From NCBI RefSeq assembly GCF_008711175.1, contig NZ_VWNF01000032.1, positions 62,001 to 126,000 on the forward strand: a stretch of 64,000 nt of DNA, read 5' to 3'. The notes under the pieces were generated by a model that worked only from the letters and a program-made list of their open reading frames with translations, made no database searches and was not told the DNA's origin. The DNA comes from Nesterenkonia ebinurensis (GTDB lineage: Bacteria; Actinomycetota; Actinomycetes; Actinomycetales; Micrococcaceae). The first letter of the stretch is position 1. Every line of letters begins with the position of its first letter. This document shows, in pieces, positions 27,976 through 36,894 of this stretch. The position numbers and the translations under genes were made by a program.

Positions 27976-28028
27976 CTCTCACACAAAGGGACCCCGGAGA
28001 AAGACTCCGGGGTCCCTTTGTGTGAGAG
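27976..28028. terminator. Bidirectional terminator hairpin (24-bp perfect stem)
   Basis: Positions 27976-27999 and 28005-28028 are perfectly complementary over 24 bp with a 5-base AAAGA loop. It sits between the convergent PspC operon and rplL, 9 bases past the rplL stop, so it probably terminates both transcripts. The stem is exceptionally long and perfect. Confidence 0.85.
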
Positions 28029-28037
28029 ACGAGGCTC

Positions 28038-28424
28038 TTACTTCAGGGTGACGGTGGCGCCTGCGCCCTCCAGGGCCTCCTTGGCCTTCTCGGCAGCTTC
28101 CTTGTCCACGCCCTCGAGCACGGCCTTGGGTGCACCGTCGACCAGCTCCTTGGCCTCCTTCAGGCCGAGGGAGGTCAGACCGCGCACCTCCTTGATGACG
28201 CCGATCTTCTTGTCGCCGGCGGCTTCCAGGACCACGTCGAACTCGGTCTGCTCCTCAGCGGCGTCGTCGCCGTCGCCTGCTGCAGGGGCAGCGCCTGCCA
28301 CTGCCACGGGGGCGGCGGCGGTGACGTCGAAGGTCTCCTCGAACAGCTTCACGAACTCGGAGAGCTCGATCAGGCTCATCTCCTTGAACTGCTCAAGCAG
28401 TTCGTCATTGCTCAGCTTAGCCAT
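28038..28424 (-). CDS. rplL: 50S ribosomal protein L7/L12
   Basis: This 128-aa protein has the N-terminal dimerisation region, the Ala/Gly-rich hinge ([19 protein letters not shown]) and the C-terminal factor-binding domain ([29 protein letters not shown]). It is the stalk protein that recruits translation GTPases. It follows rplJ after 69 bp, with AAGGAG before its start. Confidence 0.98.
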   Translation of the reverse strand: MAKLSNDELLEQFKEMSLIELSEFVKLFEETFDVTAAAPVAVAGAAPAAGDGDDAAEEQTEFDVVLEAAGDKKIGVIKEVRGLTSLGLKEAKELVDGAPKAVLEGVDKEAAEKAKEALEGAGATVTLK

Positions 28425-28493
28425 GGGGTTGGCTCCTTACTTCTGTTTCTTGATGCTTTTGCGGATCTTGCGTTTGTGTTGCTCTGACAGGTG

Positions 28494-29015
28494 TCAGGCA
28501 GCTTCTTCCTGCTTTGTGCGCAGGGCTTCCACGGTCCGTACGATCTTGGAGATCGGGGCCTGGAAGGTGCCGGCTGCCTTGGACTGGGCGCCGATGAAGG
28601 CGCCAGCCAGCTTGCCGAGCAGAACCTCACGGGATTCAAGATCCGCGAGCTTCTTGACCTCATCCTCGTTCAGGGGCTTGCCATCCATGTAGCCGCCCTT
28701 GACGATGAGCTGAGGGTTGTCCTTGGCGAAGTCACGCAGCGCCTTGGCTACGTCCACGGGGTCTCCGTGGACGAAGGCGATCGCAGAGGGGCCTTCCATC
28801 TTGCCGTCGAAGGCCTCGATGCCGACTTCCTTGGCTGCGATCTCGGTGAGCGTGTTCTTCACCACGGCGTAGTTTGCGTTCTCCCGCACGGACCGGCGCA
28901 GAGTCTGCAGCTGGCCCACGGAGAGGCCGCGGTACTCCGTGAGCACAGCAGCGCTGGACTCGTTGAAGAGCTCCTTGAGCTCTGCAACGGCTGCTGCCTT
29001 CTCAGGATTCGCCAT
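28494..29015 (-). CDS. rplJ: 50S ribosomal protein L10
   Basis: This 173-aa protein begins MANPEKAAAVAELKELF. I use ATG 29015 with GGAAGGAG upstream, rather than the longer frame from 29066, which reads through the leader. L10 anchors the L7/L12 stalk to the ribosome and in other bacteria represses its own operon by binding the leader RNA. A leader with an attenuator-like hairpin precedes it here. Confidence 0.97.
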   Translation of the reverse strand: MANPEKAAAVAELKELFNESSAAVLTEYRGLSVGQLQTLRRSVRENANYAVVKNTLTEIAAKEVGIEAFDGKMEGPSAIAFVHGDPVDVAKALRDFAKDNPQLIVKGGYMDGKPLNEDEVKKLADLESREVLLGKLAGAFIGAQSKAAGTFQAPISKIVRTVEALRTKQEEAA

Positions 29016-29287
29016 GGCACTCCTTCCGATTACTGTGCCGGTCAGAGTCACGGGTGCCTGGCGCATAAAAAATGCCCCGCTGCGCAGGGCAGACAGGGCT
29101 TCACAGAACTGAGGACAAGCCGGGTTCGCCGGTTGGTTTCAGTTGCGGGTTGGCTCTTATCTCACCTGCGCAGGACGACCCGTGAGGGTTCTTTACAGTT
29201 CTGCCGTTGTCCGAAGTTCTTTCGGTGACCGAAGCTCCAGCGCCAACTGGATCTTCACGGCGTGAACGACCGGCGGTCTTTGGTCAA
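29016..29287 (-). promoter_or_regulatory. rplJL leader (ribosomal protein L10 leader)
   Basis: About 270 nt separate the candidate promoter from the rplJ start with no ORF on the sense strand. The region includes complementary segments and ends in the attenuator hairpin. Its position and size fit the L10-leader class of autoregulatory RNAs. I cannot confirm the covariance model by eye. Confidence 0.5.
29073..29091 (-). terminator. Attenuator-like hairpin in the rplJL leader
   Basis: On the minus strand TGCCC and GGGCA close a short stem (with an inner GC pair) that is directly followed by six T residues (29067-29072). This is a textbook intrinsic terminator placed 58 bp upstream of the rplJ ATG, inside the leader. 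It suggests that transcription into rplJL is attenuated. Confidence 0.6.
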
Positions 29288-29293
29288 TTGGCT

Positions 29294-29323
29294 ACTCTAC
29301 ACGCGCCGCGGCGGCCGAACCAA
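29294..29323 (-). promoter_or_regulatory. Candidate rplJL promoter
   Basis: On the minus strand TTGGTT (29318-29323) and TAGAGT (29294-29299) are spaced by 18 bases. This predicts a transcript start near 29287. Confidence 0.5.
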
Positions 29324-29407
29324 ATCGAATCGATCGACTCACCTTTCCCGGACATCCTGAAACGAGTCACCAGGATCGAGCAGGAGCACAACAGGCAGGT
29401 GGCCTGA

Positions 29408-29695
29408 GTGTTTCGCCTCAAGCACCCAAGGCCGTTGGCCACTCTGAGTGTATTTGTCGCCATCGGCATGCTGGTCTTCATCTGGACAGCATGTGACGAC
29501 GAGAACCTACCCTTCCTCAGCTTCTTCACCGTGACTCTCATAGGCATAGAAGCGGCAGCCCACTGGGCTGCATTCCACGAGAAGGCGGTGTGCAGAACAT
29601 CGAAGGAGCTGAGGAATCCCGACCTGACGATACCCGGCACAGACGGCAGAAGGCCCGGCTTCATGTGGGAGCCGGGCCTTACTGCTGCGCCTTAG
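29408..29695 (+). CDS. Small hypothetical membrane protein
   Basis: This 95-aa ORF has two hydrophobic segments (about residues 10-29 and 36-57) and a polar tail. The GTG start has AGGTGG 5 bases upstream. It lies convergent to rplA, inside an otherwise conserved ribosomal block, and opposite to it. I recognise no family, and the ORF may not be translated. Confidence 0.4.
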   Translation: MFRLKHPRPLATLSVFVAIGMLVFIWTACDDENLPFLSFFTVTLIGIEAAAHWAAFHEKAVCRTSKELRNPDLTIPGTDGRRPGFMWEPGLTAAP

Positions 29696-29732
29696 GTTGG
29701 AAACTCAACCCGCCGGCATCGTCATCTGCGGA

Positions 29733-30434
29733 TCAGAGCACCACTTTGGTCACGTTGGGATCCACAGGGATGCCGGGGCCGAAGGTGGTGGATACGGTGG
29801 CCTTTTGGATGTATCGGCCCTTGGAAGCCGAAGGCTTCAGGCGCAGGATCTCCTCCAGTGCGGCGGCGTAGTTCTCAGCCAGCTGCTTGGGCTCGAAGCT
29901 GGTCTTACCGATGATGAAGTGAAGATTGGAGTGCTTGTCCACGCGGAAGTCGATCTTTCCGCCCTTGATCTCACTCACAGCCTTAGCCACATCCGGGGTC
30001 ACAGTACCGGTCTTGGGGTTGGGCATCAGGTTGCGGGGACCTAGCACCTTACCGAGCCGGCCGACCTTGCCCATCATGTCCGGTGAGGCCACAGCGGCGT
30101 CGAAGTCCGTCCAGCCCTCAACGACCTTGGCGATCAGTTCGTCGCCGCCCACGTGGTCAGCTCCGGCCTCCTCGGCCTTGGTCACATTGTCGCCCTGGGC
30201 GAAGACCACCACGCGGGCGGTCTTACCGGTGCCGTGGGGCAGGTTCACGGTGCCGCGGACCATCTGGTCGGCCTTGCGGGGGTCCACCGAGAGCCGGAAG
30301 GCGACCTCTACGGTGGCATCTGACTTGGACGGGTTGGTCTCCTTGGCCAGAGCCACTGCCTCAGCCGGGGAGTAGACGTTGTCCTCGCCGATCTTCTCAG
30401 CTGCGGCCTTATATGCTTTGCTGCGCTTTGCCAT
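29733..30434 (-). CDS. rplA: 50S ribosomal protein L1
   Basis: This 233-aa protein begins [15 protein letters not shown] with AAGGAG before the ATG at 30434; the frame upstream of that is leader sequence. Core L1 motifs include [22 protein letters not shown]1 forms the stalk near the E site and binds rRNA and its own mRNA. It lies 171 bp after rplK. Confidence 0.98.
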   Translation of the reverse strand: MAKRSKAYKAAAEKIGEDNVYSPAEAVALAKETNPSKSDATVEVAFRLSVDPRKADQMVRGTVNLPHGTGKTARVVVFAQGDNVTKAEEAGADHVGGDELIAKVVEGWTDFDAAVASPDMMGKVGRLGKVLGPRNLMPNPKTGTVTPDVAKAVSEIKGGKIDFRVDKHSNLHFIIGKTSFEPKQLAENYAAALEEILRLKPSASKGRYIQKATVSTTFGPGIPVDPNVTKVVL

Positions 30435-30489
30435 CTGCGTTTTCTCCTTAGCAGTTGTGGTACGCGGGCCGCGCTCGGCCCCTCCCACT

Positions 30490-30506
30490 GTCCGGATCAT
30501 CCGGAC
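30490..30506. promoter_or_regulatory. Palindrome in the rplK-rplA spacer
   Basis: GTCCGGATCATCCGGAC is a perfect 17-base palindrome, 56 bp upstream of the rplA ATG. A second small hairpin (AGGGG...CCCCT, 30553-30567) lies further upstream. Either could be the L1 feedback site or a processing stem. Confidence 0.35.
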
Positions 30507-30605
30507 TCTTCTGTTCTTTTGGTGTTGAGTGCGTGATTTGTGCACCAGTTTCAGGGGATTTGCCCCTCAGATACTGCACAGATCATGCACTGAGCGATCT
30601 TCTGA

Positions 30606-31037
30606 TCAGGCCTCGACGGTGATGCCCATGGAGCGGGCGGTGCCGGCCACGATCTTGGCAGCAGCCTCGATGTCGTTGGCGTTGAGGTCCTCCATCTTGG
30701 TCTGAGCGATCTCTTCGATCTGGGCCTTGGTGAGCTTGCCGACCTTATCGGTGTGCGGCACGCCGGAGCCCTTCTTGACCCCAGCGGCCTTCTTGATCAG
30801 CTCGGCAGCCGGCGGGGTCTTGGTGATGAAGGTGAAGGAGCGGTCCTCGTAGACCGTGATCTCCACAGGGACCACATTGCCACGCTGGTTCTCAGTCGCA
30901 GCGTTGTAGGCCTTGCAGAACTCCATGATGTTGACACCGTGCTGACCGAGCGCAGGGCCGATGGGCGGGGCGGGGTTGGCCGCACCTGCCTGGATCTGCA
31001 GCTTGATCAGACCGGTGACCTTTTTCTTGGGGGCCAT
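30606..31037 (-). CDS. rplK: 50S ribosomal protein L11
   Basis: This 143-aa protein begins [40 protein letters not shown], the conserved L11 N-terminal domain. The C-terminal rRNA-binding domain ends in [10 protein letters not shown]. It belongs to the GTPase-associated centre. It lies 188 bp downstream of nusG, a gap with a GGGCGG...CCGCCC stem (31097-31119). Confidence 0.98.
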   Translation of the reverse strand: MAPKKKVTGLIKLQIQAGAANPAPPIGPALGQHGVNIMEFCKAYNAATENQRGNVVPVEITVYEDRSFTFITKTPPAAELIKKAAGVKKGSGVPHTDKVGKLTKAQIEEIAQTKMEDLNANDIEAAAKIVAGTARSMGITVEA

Positions 31038-31096
31038 AATCTGTCCTTACAGTTCTTGCGGGTTTCCTTGCCGCTCAGGAGCGAGGGGCAAGGGGT

Positions 31097-31119
31097 GGGC
31101 GGACCTGGCCGGGCCGCCC
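31097..31119. other. Hairpin in the nusG-rplK spacer
   Basis: GGGCGG (31097-31102) pairs with CCGCCC (31114-31119) around an 11-base loop. It lies upstream of rplK and may be a weak terminator after nusG or part of an L1/L11 leader. Confidence 0.3.
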
Positions 31120-31225
31120 GGAGCGACGTCGGTAGGTTCAAAGCAGAAACCACGACGCCGCAAGCTTCAGTTATCTGGCCACAGCAGGGTAAGTGCTGCG
31201 GCACCTCCAGTCAGTAGCGTGATCG

Positions 31226-31918
31226 CTAGTAAATCTTTTCAACCTGGTTGAAGTTCAGGGTGACCGGGGTTTCGCGCTCGAAGATCGAGACCAGCACCAC
31301 CAGGGTGCGGGAGTCGGCGTTGATCTCCGAGATGGTAGCCGGCAGGGTGGCGAAGGGGCCGTCGGTAACCGTGACAGACTCGCCGACCTCGAAGTCCACC
31401 TTGACCTGCTCGGCCCGTGATGCGGCGGGGGCATCCTCGCCCTCGAGCACCTCGACCTTCTTCTCACCGGGCTTGCCCAAGCGGTGCTCGGCGAGCATGT
31501 TGAAGACCTCATCGGTGCTCAACGGCTGCGGATCGTGTGCGTTGCCCACGAACCCGGTGACGCCTGGGGTATGGCGCACCACGCCCCAGGACTCATCGGT
31601 GAGTTCCATGCGCACCAGCACGTAGCCGGGGATACGGACCCGGTTGACCACTTTGCGCTGGGTGTTCTTGATCTCCACGACCTCTTCCATAGGGACCTCG
31701 ATCTCGTAGATCTCGTCCTCCAGGTCCTGGGTCTGGATGCGGGTTTCCAGGTTGGACTTCACCGACTTTTCGTACCCGGCGTAGGTGTGGATCACGTACC
31801 AGTCACCGAGGTCGCGGCGCAGCTTGGACTTCAGCTCCTCGGCGCGCTCCTCGTAGGACTTCTCCTCGGGGGCCTCGGCCTCCGCGGGTGCGTCCTGCGT
31901 CAGTTCCTGATCAGACAC
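31226..31918 (-). CDS. nusG: Transcription termination/antitermination factor NusG
   Basis: This 230-aa protein starts at a GTG (VSDQELTQD) with AGGAG upstream; earlier in-frame codons lie in secE-proximal DNA. An acidic N-terminal extension is common in actinobacteria. The NGN domain ([19 protein letters not shown]) and the C-terminal KOW domain ([19 protein letters not shown]) are clear. It couples RNA polymerase with ribosomes and Rho. Confidence 0.97.
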   Translation of the reverse strand: MSDQELTQDAPAEAEAPEEKSYEERAEELKSKLRRDLGDWYVIHTYAGYEKSVKSNLETRIQTQDLEDEIYEIEVPMEEVVEIKNTQRKVVNRVRIPGYVLVRMELTDESWGVVRHTPGVTGFVGNAHDPQPLSTDEVFNMLAEHRLGKPGEKKVEVLEGEDAPAASRAEQVKVDFEVGESVTVTDGPFATLPATISEINADSRTLVVLVSIFERETPVTLNFNQVEKIY

Positions 31919-31980
31919 GTTTCTCCTAAGTCGATGTGGTGCGTAAGCCGGCGAGCCGGCGTCGTTGTCCTGTAGTTGTG

Positions 31981-32244
31981 CTAGCCGCCCGTGCCGCCGC
32001 CGAAGACCACCTGGGCGAGGTTGTCCAGCACCCAGTCCAGTCCGGTGACGATTCCGATGACGATCAGCACGAACACCAGAACCACCAGGGTGTAGTTCAG
32101 CAGCTCCCGCCGGGTGGGGACAATGACCTTGCGCAGTTCGTCGAAGACCTGCTTGAGGAACAGCCATGTCCTGCTGAAGGGATTCTTCGGGCCCGAGCCG
32201 CCGGAGGAAGGACCACCGGCGTCGGTCACTGGTGTCTGGGACAC
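31981..32244 (-). CDS. secE: Preprotein translocase subunit SecE
   Basis: This 87-aa protein has a polar N-terminus, the amphipathic SecE segment ([20 protein letters not shown]) and one C-terminal membrane helix. It is an essential part of the SecYEG channel. It lies directly upstream of nusG and downstream of tRNA-Trp. Confidence 0.97.
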   Translation of the reverse strand: MSQTPVTDAGGPSSGGSGPKNPFSRTWLFLKQVFDELRKVIVPTRRELLNYTLVVLVFVLIVIGIVTGLDWVLDNLAQVVFGGGTGG

Positions 32245-32308
32245 GAAGACTCCATCTGTTTACGGGTTAGGGGCCGCTCCCTGAACCAGTTCCGGCACGG
32301 GGAGGTCG

Positions 32309-32381
32309 CAGGGCAGACAGGACTTGAACCTGCAACCTACGGTTTTGGAGACCGTTGCGCTACCAATTGCGCCACTGCCCT
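32309..32381 (-). tRNA. tRNA-Trp (anticodon CCA)
   Basis: A 73-nt cloverleaf is readable on the minus strand: acceptor AGGGCAG/CTGCCCT, anticodon loop CTCCAAA with anticodon CCA, and T-arm sequence GGTTCAAGTCC. The 3' CCA is not encoded. It precedes secE, a placement common in actinobacteria. Confidence 0.97.
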
Positions 32382-32446
32382 ATGGCCACGCTCAGCGCAA
32401 GTGCTAAGGGCACGGCCAGTAGAGGTGTTCTGGACACCGACAGACC

Positions 32447-32476
32447 AGTCTACGCCGGCGCGCATAAGAACGCCAA
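32447..32476 (-). promoter_or_regulatory. Candidate promoter of tRNA-Trp/secE/nusG
   Basis: On the minus strand TTGGCG (32471-32476) and TAGACT (32447-32452) are 18 bases apart. Transcription would start near 32440, about 60 bases before the tRNA. The -35 box lies next to the divergent -10 of the aminotransferase gene. Confidence 0.5.
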
Positions 32477-32492
32477 ACGGTAGGCTGGTGCC

Positions 32493-33698
32493 ATGGTGCT
32501 ACCTCAAGCTCGAGTCTCCGCCCGGATCAGCTCAATCGCCGAGTCGGCCACGATGAAGGTCGATGCCAAGGCCAAAGCCCTGAAAGCAGCCGGGGAGGAT
32601 GTGATCGGCTTCGGCGCCGGGGAGCCGGACTTCCCCACCCCGGAGCATATTGTCGAGGCCGCAGTGACCGCGGCCAAGGATCCCAAGAACCATAAGTACA
32701 CCCCTGCGGCCGGTCTGCCTGAGCTGCGCGAAGCCATCGCGGAGAAGACTTCCCGGGACTCCGGGTATGCCGTGGAGGCTCACCAGGTGCTTGTGACCAA
32801 CGGCGGCAAGCAGGCGGTCTACGCCTCGCTAGCCACGCTGGTGAATCCCGGCGACGAAGTGATCGTGCCCTCCCCGTTCTGGACCACTTATCCGGAGGCG
32901 ATCAAACTGGCCGGCGGCTCCACTGTGGAAGTCTTCGCCGGCCCGGAGCAGGGCTACAAGGTCACCGTGGACCAGCTGGAGGCCGCGGTGACCGAACGGA
33001 CCAAGGCGCTGCTGTTCGTCAGCCCCTCCAACCCCACCGGTGCGGTCTACTCCCCGGAAGAGACCGCTGCGATCGGGCACTGGGCTGCGGAGCGGGGACT
33101 GTGGGTGATCACCGATGAGATCTACGAGAAGCTCACCTACGACGGTGTGCCCTTCACCTCCATCGCCTCAGTCCCAGAGCTGGCCGACCAAGTGGTGATC
33201 CTCTCCGGAGTGGCCAAAACCTTCGCGATGACCGGCTGGCGGGTGGGTTGGATGGTGGGCCCCGCCGATGTGGTCAAAGCGGCTACCACCCTGCAGACCC
33301 ATCTGACCTCCAATGTGGCCAATGTGTCCCAGCGGGCGGCACTGGCCGCGGTCACCGGGCCGGTGGAGCCGATTGAGGCGATGCATAAGGCTTTCGACAG
33401 GCGGCGCAAGCTCATTGTGGAGAAGCTCAACAATGTAGCCGGGTTCCATACTCCGGTGCCGCAGGGTGCGTTCTACGCCTACGTGGATGCCCGCAGGGCT
33501 CTGAACAAGGAGTACGACGGCGCCACACCCACCACATCTGCGGAGTTGGCTGAGCTGATCTTGGAGAAGGCGAAGGTCGCCGTGGTGCCCGGCGAGGCAT
33601 TCGGCCCCTCCGGATACCTACGGCTCTCCTACGCCCTGAGCGATGAAGACCTGGTGGAGGGTATCTCCCGGATTGAGAAATTACTGGGCAGCAAGTAG
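32493..33698 (+). CDS. Pyridoxal-phosphate aspartate/aromatic aminotransferase (class I/II)
   Basis: This 401-aa enzyme shows the fold-type I motifs: SPSNPTG (177-183), the PLP lysine K242 in [13 protein letters not shown], and a C-terminal substrate-binding Arg in YLRLSYA. It matches the AspB/AspC group that moves amino groups between aspartate and 2-oxoglutarate. The ATG lies 6 bases after TAGGCT (32481-32486), so the mRNA is probably leaderless. It is divergent from the tRNA-Trp/secE unit. Confidence 0.94.
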   Translation: MVLPQARVSARISSIAESATMKVDAKAKALKAAGEDVIGFGAGEPDFPTPEHIVEAAVTAAKDPKNHKYTPAAGLPELREAIAEKTSRDSGYAVEAHQVLVTNGGKQAVYASLATLVNPGDEVIVPSPFWTTYPEAIKLAGGSTVEVFAGPEQGYKVTVDQLEAAVTERTKALLFVSPSNPTGAVYSPEETAAIGHWAAERGLWVITDEIYEKLTYDGVPFTSIASVPELADQVVILSGVAKTFAMTGWRVGWMVGPADVVKAATTLQTHLTSNVANVSQRAALAAVTGPVEPIEAMHKAFDRRRKLIVEKLNNVAGFHTPVPQGAFYAYVDARRALNKEYDGATPTTSAELAELILEKAKVAVVPGEAFGPSGYLRLSYALSDEDLVEGISRIEKLLGSK

Positions 33699-33813
33699 CG
33701 CTGAGGCACAAATGACGCCGCCGGCGTCATCGTAGACTGAGAAAACAACCCTCCTGCCGAGGACGCCAGGGGCTGACCACCCATCGCCGTCGCAAGAAGG
33801 AAGTGACCTGAGA

Positions 33814-34845
33814 ATGCGCATCGGACTGCTGACCTCCGGTGGCGACTGCCCCGGCCTCAACGCTGTGATCCGCTCCACGGTATTGCATGGCATCAAGTCC
33901 TACGGCGATGAATTCGTCGGTTTCAAGGCCGGTTGGAGGGGCGTCATCGAGGCGGACTATGTGGAACTCACCCGCCATGACGTCCGTGGTCTCTCCCGCA
34001 AGGGCGGGACCATTCTCGGGACTTCCCGCACCCACCCCTACAACCACCCCGGTGGAGGCCCGGAGAATATGGCCAAACAGCTCAAGCGCCATGACATCGA
34101 CGCGGTCATCGCCATCGGCGGTGAAGGCACTCTGGCCGGGGCCAAGCGGCTGGCCGACGAGGGGATCCCTGTGGTCGGGGTGCCCAAGACCATCGACAAT
34201 GACCTCAAGGCCACCGACTACACCTTCGGCTTCGACACTGCGATCTCCATCGCCACCGATGCCATGGACCGACTGCGCACCACCGGCGAGTCCCACCACC
34301 GGTGCATGGTCTCAGAGGTGATGGGCCGGCATGTGGGGTGGATCGCGCTGCACTCCGGGATGGCAGCCGGAGCTCACGCAATCCTTATCCCCGAGCAGAC
34401 AGTGGATGTGGACCAAGTCTGCGAGTGGGTGGAGCAGGTGCACTCCCGCGGCCGTTCACCGCTGGTGGTGGTCGCCGAGGGATTCATCCCCGAAGGCTCA
34501 GAAGCAGCCCTGGCCGGCAAGGGCCAGGAGGCCGACGGGCGGCCAAGGCTGGGCGGGATCGGCGAGTTCATCACCGCTCAGATTGAGGAACGCACCGGTA
34601 TTGAGACTCGCAACACCACCTTGGGGCACATCCAGCGCGGAGGAAACCCCACCGGATACGACCGGGTGCTGGGCACCCGGTTCGGCATGAAGGCCCTCGA
34701 CCTGGTCCACGAGAAAGCCTGGGGCCATATGGCCTCACTACGCGGCACAGAGATCGTCAAGGTGGATCTTGCTGAGGCCCTGGACGGACTCAAGGAGGTT
34801 CCCGCGGAACGGTACGAGGAAGCCAAAGTCCTTTTCGGAAGGTAG
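33814..34845 (+). CDS. pfkA: ATP-dependent 6-phosphofructokinase
   Basis: This 343-aa enzyme has the N-terminal MRIGLLTSGGDCPGLNAVI, the nucleotide site GGEGT (102-106), the catalytic PKTIDND (124-130) and GFDTA. The Gly in GGEGT points to ATP and not pyrophosphate as donor. It phosphorylates fructose 6-phosphate in glycolysis. AAGGAAGTG precedes the ATG. It is the last core gene before the accessory island; 34,846-35,001 holds nothing I recognise. Confidence 0.96.
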   Translation: MRIGLLTSGGDCPGLNAVIRSTVLHGIKSYGDEFVGFKAGWRGVIEADYVELTRHDVRGLSRKGGTILGTSRTHPYNHPGGGPENMAKQLKRHDIDAVIAIGGEGTLAGAKRLADEGIPVVGVPKTIDNDLKATDYTFGFDTAISIATDAMDRLRTTGESHHRCMVSEVMGRHVGWIALHSGMAAGAHAILIPEQTVDVDQVCEWVEQVHSRGRSPLVVVAEGFIPEGSEAALAGKGQEADGRPRLGGIGEFITAQIEERTGIETRNTTLGHIQRGGNPTGYDRVLGTRFGMKALDLVHEKAWGHMASLRGTEIVKVDLAEALDGLKEVPAERYEEAKVLFGR

Positions 34846-35001
34846 TGGGTCAGCAGGGTCTCTTAAGGGAACCCAGATCTTGTCGCGTTGCTATCAGGAG
34901 GTTTCGCCGCATCAGCGTAGCCCTCCCGTTGCGCAGCGAAGATACTGCCGGAAAGAGTCCTATCAGCCATCAATGACGTGACCATGCCCTGTCTCTGCCC
35001 G

Positions 35002-35646
35002 TCACGTTCGCTCTGTCCCAGGTCCTGGTTGCGGACATTCGCACCTCTCCGGCGGCTGTGCTAGGAACCGGGACAGAAGCTGCAGAAGGAGGGGCCGTTC
35101 TGAGGCGACGTCGAACCGCGCGGAGGCGGTGACCCGGCTGGCGAATCCTTCACAGAGCAGCAGGATCCACTCGGTGATCCTCTCTACACTGAGATCGTCA
35201 CGGATCTGACCGTCTCGCTGGGCTCGTTCCACCCAGGACGTCAGGTTCTCGCGGACAACACTCTCCTCATCCTGCAATACGGTGGTGATCTCTTCGTGCG
35301 CACCCAGGCCGCTGATCGCGGTGATGAACCCCGCGGCCCGCGGATCGCTGAGATCGTCCAGAGCGTGCCGCACGTAGTCGAACAGCACGCCCGCCGCGTC
35401 GGAGCGACCCTCTTGCTCAGCGAAGAACGCGGTGGTCTCCGCGGCGCCTTCGCGCAGGATGGCGACCGCGAGGGAGTCCTTGGTGGGGAAGTAATGGAAG
35501 AAGGTCCCAGAGCCGATGCCCGCCTCACCGCAGATGGCGGCCGTCGTCGCCCGGTGATAGCCCAGCCGGGCGAAGACGGTCAGTCCCGCATCGATGATGT
35601 GCAGCCTCCGAGCGCGGTGGCGTTGTGGGTCTATCGGGCGTGCCAT
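35002..35646 (-). CDS. TetR-family regulator (module 1)
   Basis: This 214-aa repressor has a TetR helix-turn-helix (IIDAGLTVFARLGYHRATTAAICGEAGIGSGTFFHYFPTKD, residues 17-57 approximately) and a variable ligand-binding domain. The ATG at 35646 is 7 bases after TATACT on the minus strand, which predicts a leaderless mRNA, so the longer frame back to 35808 is rejected. It is divergent from a small ORF and an alpha/beta hydrolase that it may control. Confidence 0.9.
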   Translation of the reverse strand: MARPIDPQRHRARRLHIIDAGLTVFARLGYHRATTAAICGEAGIGSGTFFHYFPTKDSLAVAILREGAAETTAFFAEQEGRSDAAGVLFDYVRHALDDLSDPRAAGFITAISGLGAHEEITTVLQDEESVVRENLTSWVERAQRDGQIRDDLSVERITEWILLLCEGFASRVTASARFDVASERPLLLQLLSRFLAQPPERCECPQPGPGTERT

Positions 35647-35694
35647 GCTTATGAGTATAGTTAATAGAGTATATGCTCTGATAATTTTGTTCGC

Positions 35695-35811
35695 ATGCTC
35701 CCACTCCACCGCCGCGTCGTCCCGCTTCTGGGCAAGGTCGGCATCTCTGTGACGATCGTCGCGGCGGCGCTCATCATGATCGTCGTGCCCGTTCGAATGG
35801 TTCCGCACTGA
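35695..35811 (+). CDS. Possible 38-aa single-pass membrane peptide
   Basis: A short ORF (MLPLHRRVVPLLGK...) contains one clear hydrophobic helix (GISVTIVAAALIMIVVPV) after a basic N-terminus, and ends VRMVPH. Its ATG lies 7 bases after TAATTT (35682-35687), the same spacing seen at leaderless genes in this window. It could also be the truncated first helix of a lost transporter. It lies between a TetR gene and a hydrolase. Confidence 0.3.
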   Translation: MLPLHRRVVPLLGKVGISVTIVAAALIMIVVPVRMVPH

Positions 35812-35924
35812 GCCCGTGCCACCAGCGTCCGGGCCGCAGTGACAGCGATTTTCCTATAGTAACCGTTAAAAGTCTTTAGTAGGGTTATTTTTGATCGCCC
35901 CTCAGTGAGTCGAGAGGAGTACCC

Positions 35925-36821
35925 GTGAAGCACGAAGCCAAGACGAGACACCGGGACCGGGAACTGAACGGTCTACGGGTGCATTACCGGGAGGCAGGCG
36001 CGCCCTCGACGACGGCGGTCGTGCTGCTGCACGGCGCCCCCAGCTCGTCCTACTCCTTCCGTGAGGTGCTCCCGATCCTGGGTGCGCATGCCTATGTGGT
36101 TGCTCCGGACGTCCCGGGGTTCGGGTTCTCCGACGCGCCGCCAGTCGAGGAGTACGACTACACCTATGAGGGCCTGTCTCACGTGATCGAGGCGCTGCTT
36201 GATGACCTAGGTGTGGAGAGGTATGTGTTGTTCGTGACGGACTACGGCACGCCAGTGGGCTACTTCTTGGCCACTCGTCACCCTGAGCGGGTACTGGGCC
36301 TGGTGGTGCAGAACGGCAACGCGCACGAGGCAGGCTTGGGCCAGGGGTGGGACTCGGCTCGCCGGTTCTGGGCCGAACCGACCGAGGAGAACAGGTCGGC
36401 TCTGCCGGACTGGTTGACCTTCAAGGGCACGAAGGATACTTATCTGGGCGGCTTGCCCGAGGAGATCGCGGAGCTGCATCCACCGGAGTCGTGGCATCTG
36501 GACTGGAATCACCTGTCACGGCCGGGCCACACCGAGGTGTACTTCCAGTTCTTCTACGACTACCGCAATCACGTGGCACGCTTCGACGAGATCGCCGAAT
36601 ACCACGCCACGCATCAGCCGCCCTGCATGGTGCTGTGGGGGCGACACGACCCGGCCTTCGACATCGCCGAAGTGCTTGCTTATCACCAGGCGTTGAGCAC
36701 GTTCGAAGCGCACATCTTCGACGGCGGGCACTTCCTATTGGAGACCCACACCGCGGAGGTCGCCGAGCTACTCGTCAGGTTCACTCGCGACATCTTCTAC
36801 CGTGCAGGGGTCGCTGCATGA
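35925..36821 (+). CDS. Alpha/beta hydrolase, haloalkane dehalogenase/epoxide hydrolase type
   Basis: This 298-aa hydrolase has the oxyanion region LLHGAP and a predicted Asp nucleophile D106 (FVTDYGTPVG), with acid D242 (WGRHDPAF) and base H269 (DGGHFLLETH). An Asp nucleophile separates it from esterases with Ser and suits cleavage of C-halogen bonds or epoxides. The start is a GTG with GAGAGGAG upstream. It is divergent from a TetR regulator and is followed at 73 bp by a CGNR regulator. The substrate is unknown. Confidence 0.88.
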   Translation: MKHEAKTRHRDRELNGLRVHYREAGAPSTTAVVLLHGAPSSSYSFREVLPILGAHAYVVAPDVPGFGFSDAPPVEEYDYTYEGLSHVIEALLDDLGVERYVLFVTDYGTPVGYFLATRHPERVLGLVVQNGNAHEAGLGQGWDSARRFWAEPTEENRSALPDWLTFKGTKDTYLGGLPEEIAELHPPESWHLDWNHLSRPGHTEVYFQFFYDYRNHVARFDEIAEYHATHQPPCMVLWGRHDPAFDIAEVLAYHQALSTFEAHIFDGGHFLLETHTAEVAELLVRFTRDIFYRAGVAA

Positions 36822-36894
36822 CCGTGGCGACTCTGAGGGTCGAGGCCTGCCCCATCGAGCCACCCGAGAGGCGCAAGGCCGGGGTGGCACCGCG

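Noticed and set aside
29207-29407. 66-codon ORF across the rplJL promoter and leader
   Set aside because: It is antisense to the leader and its promoter, has a TTG start without ribosome-binding site and no recognisable domain.
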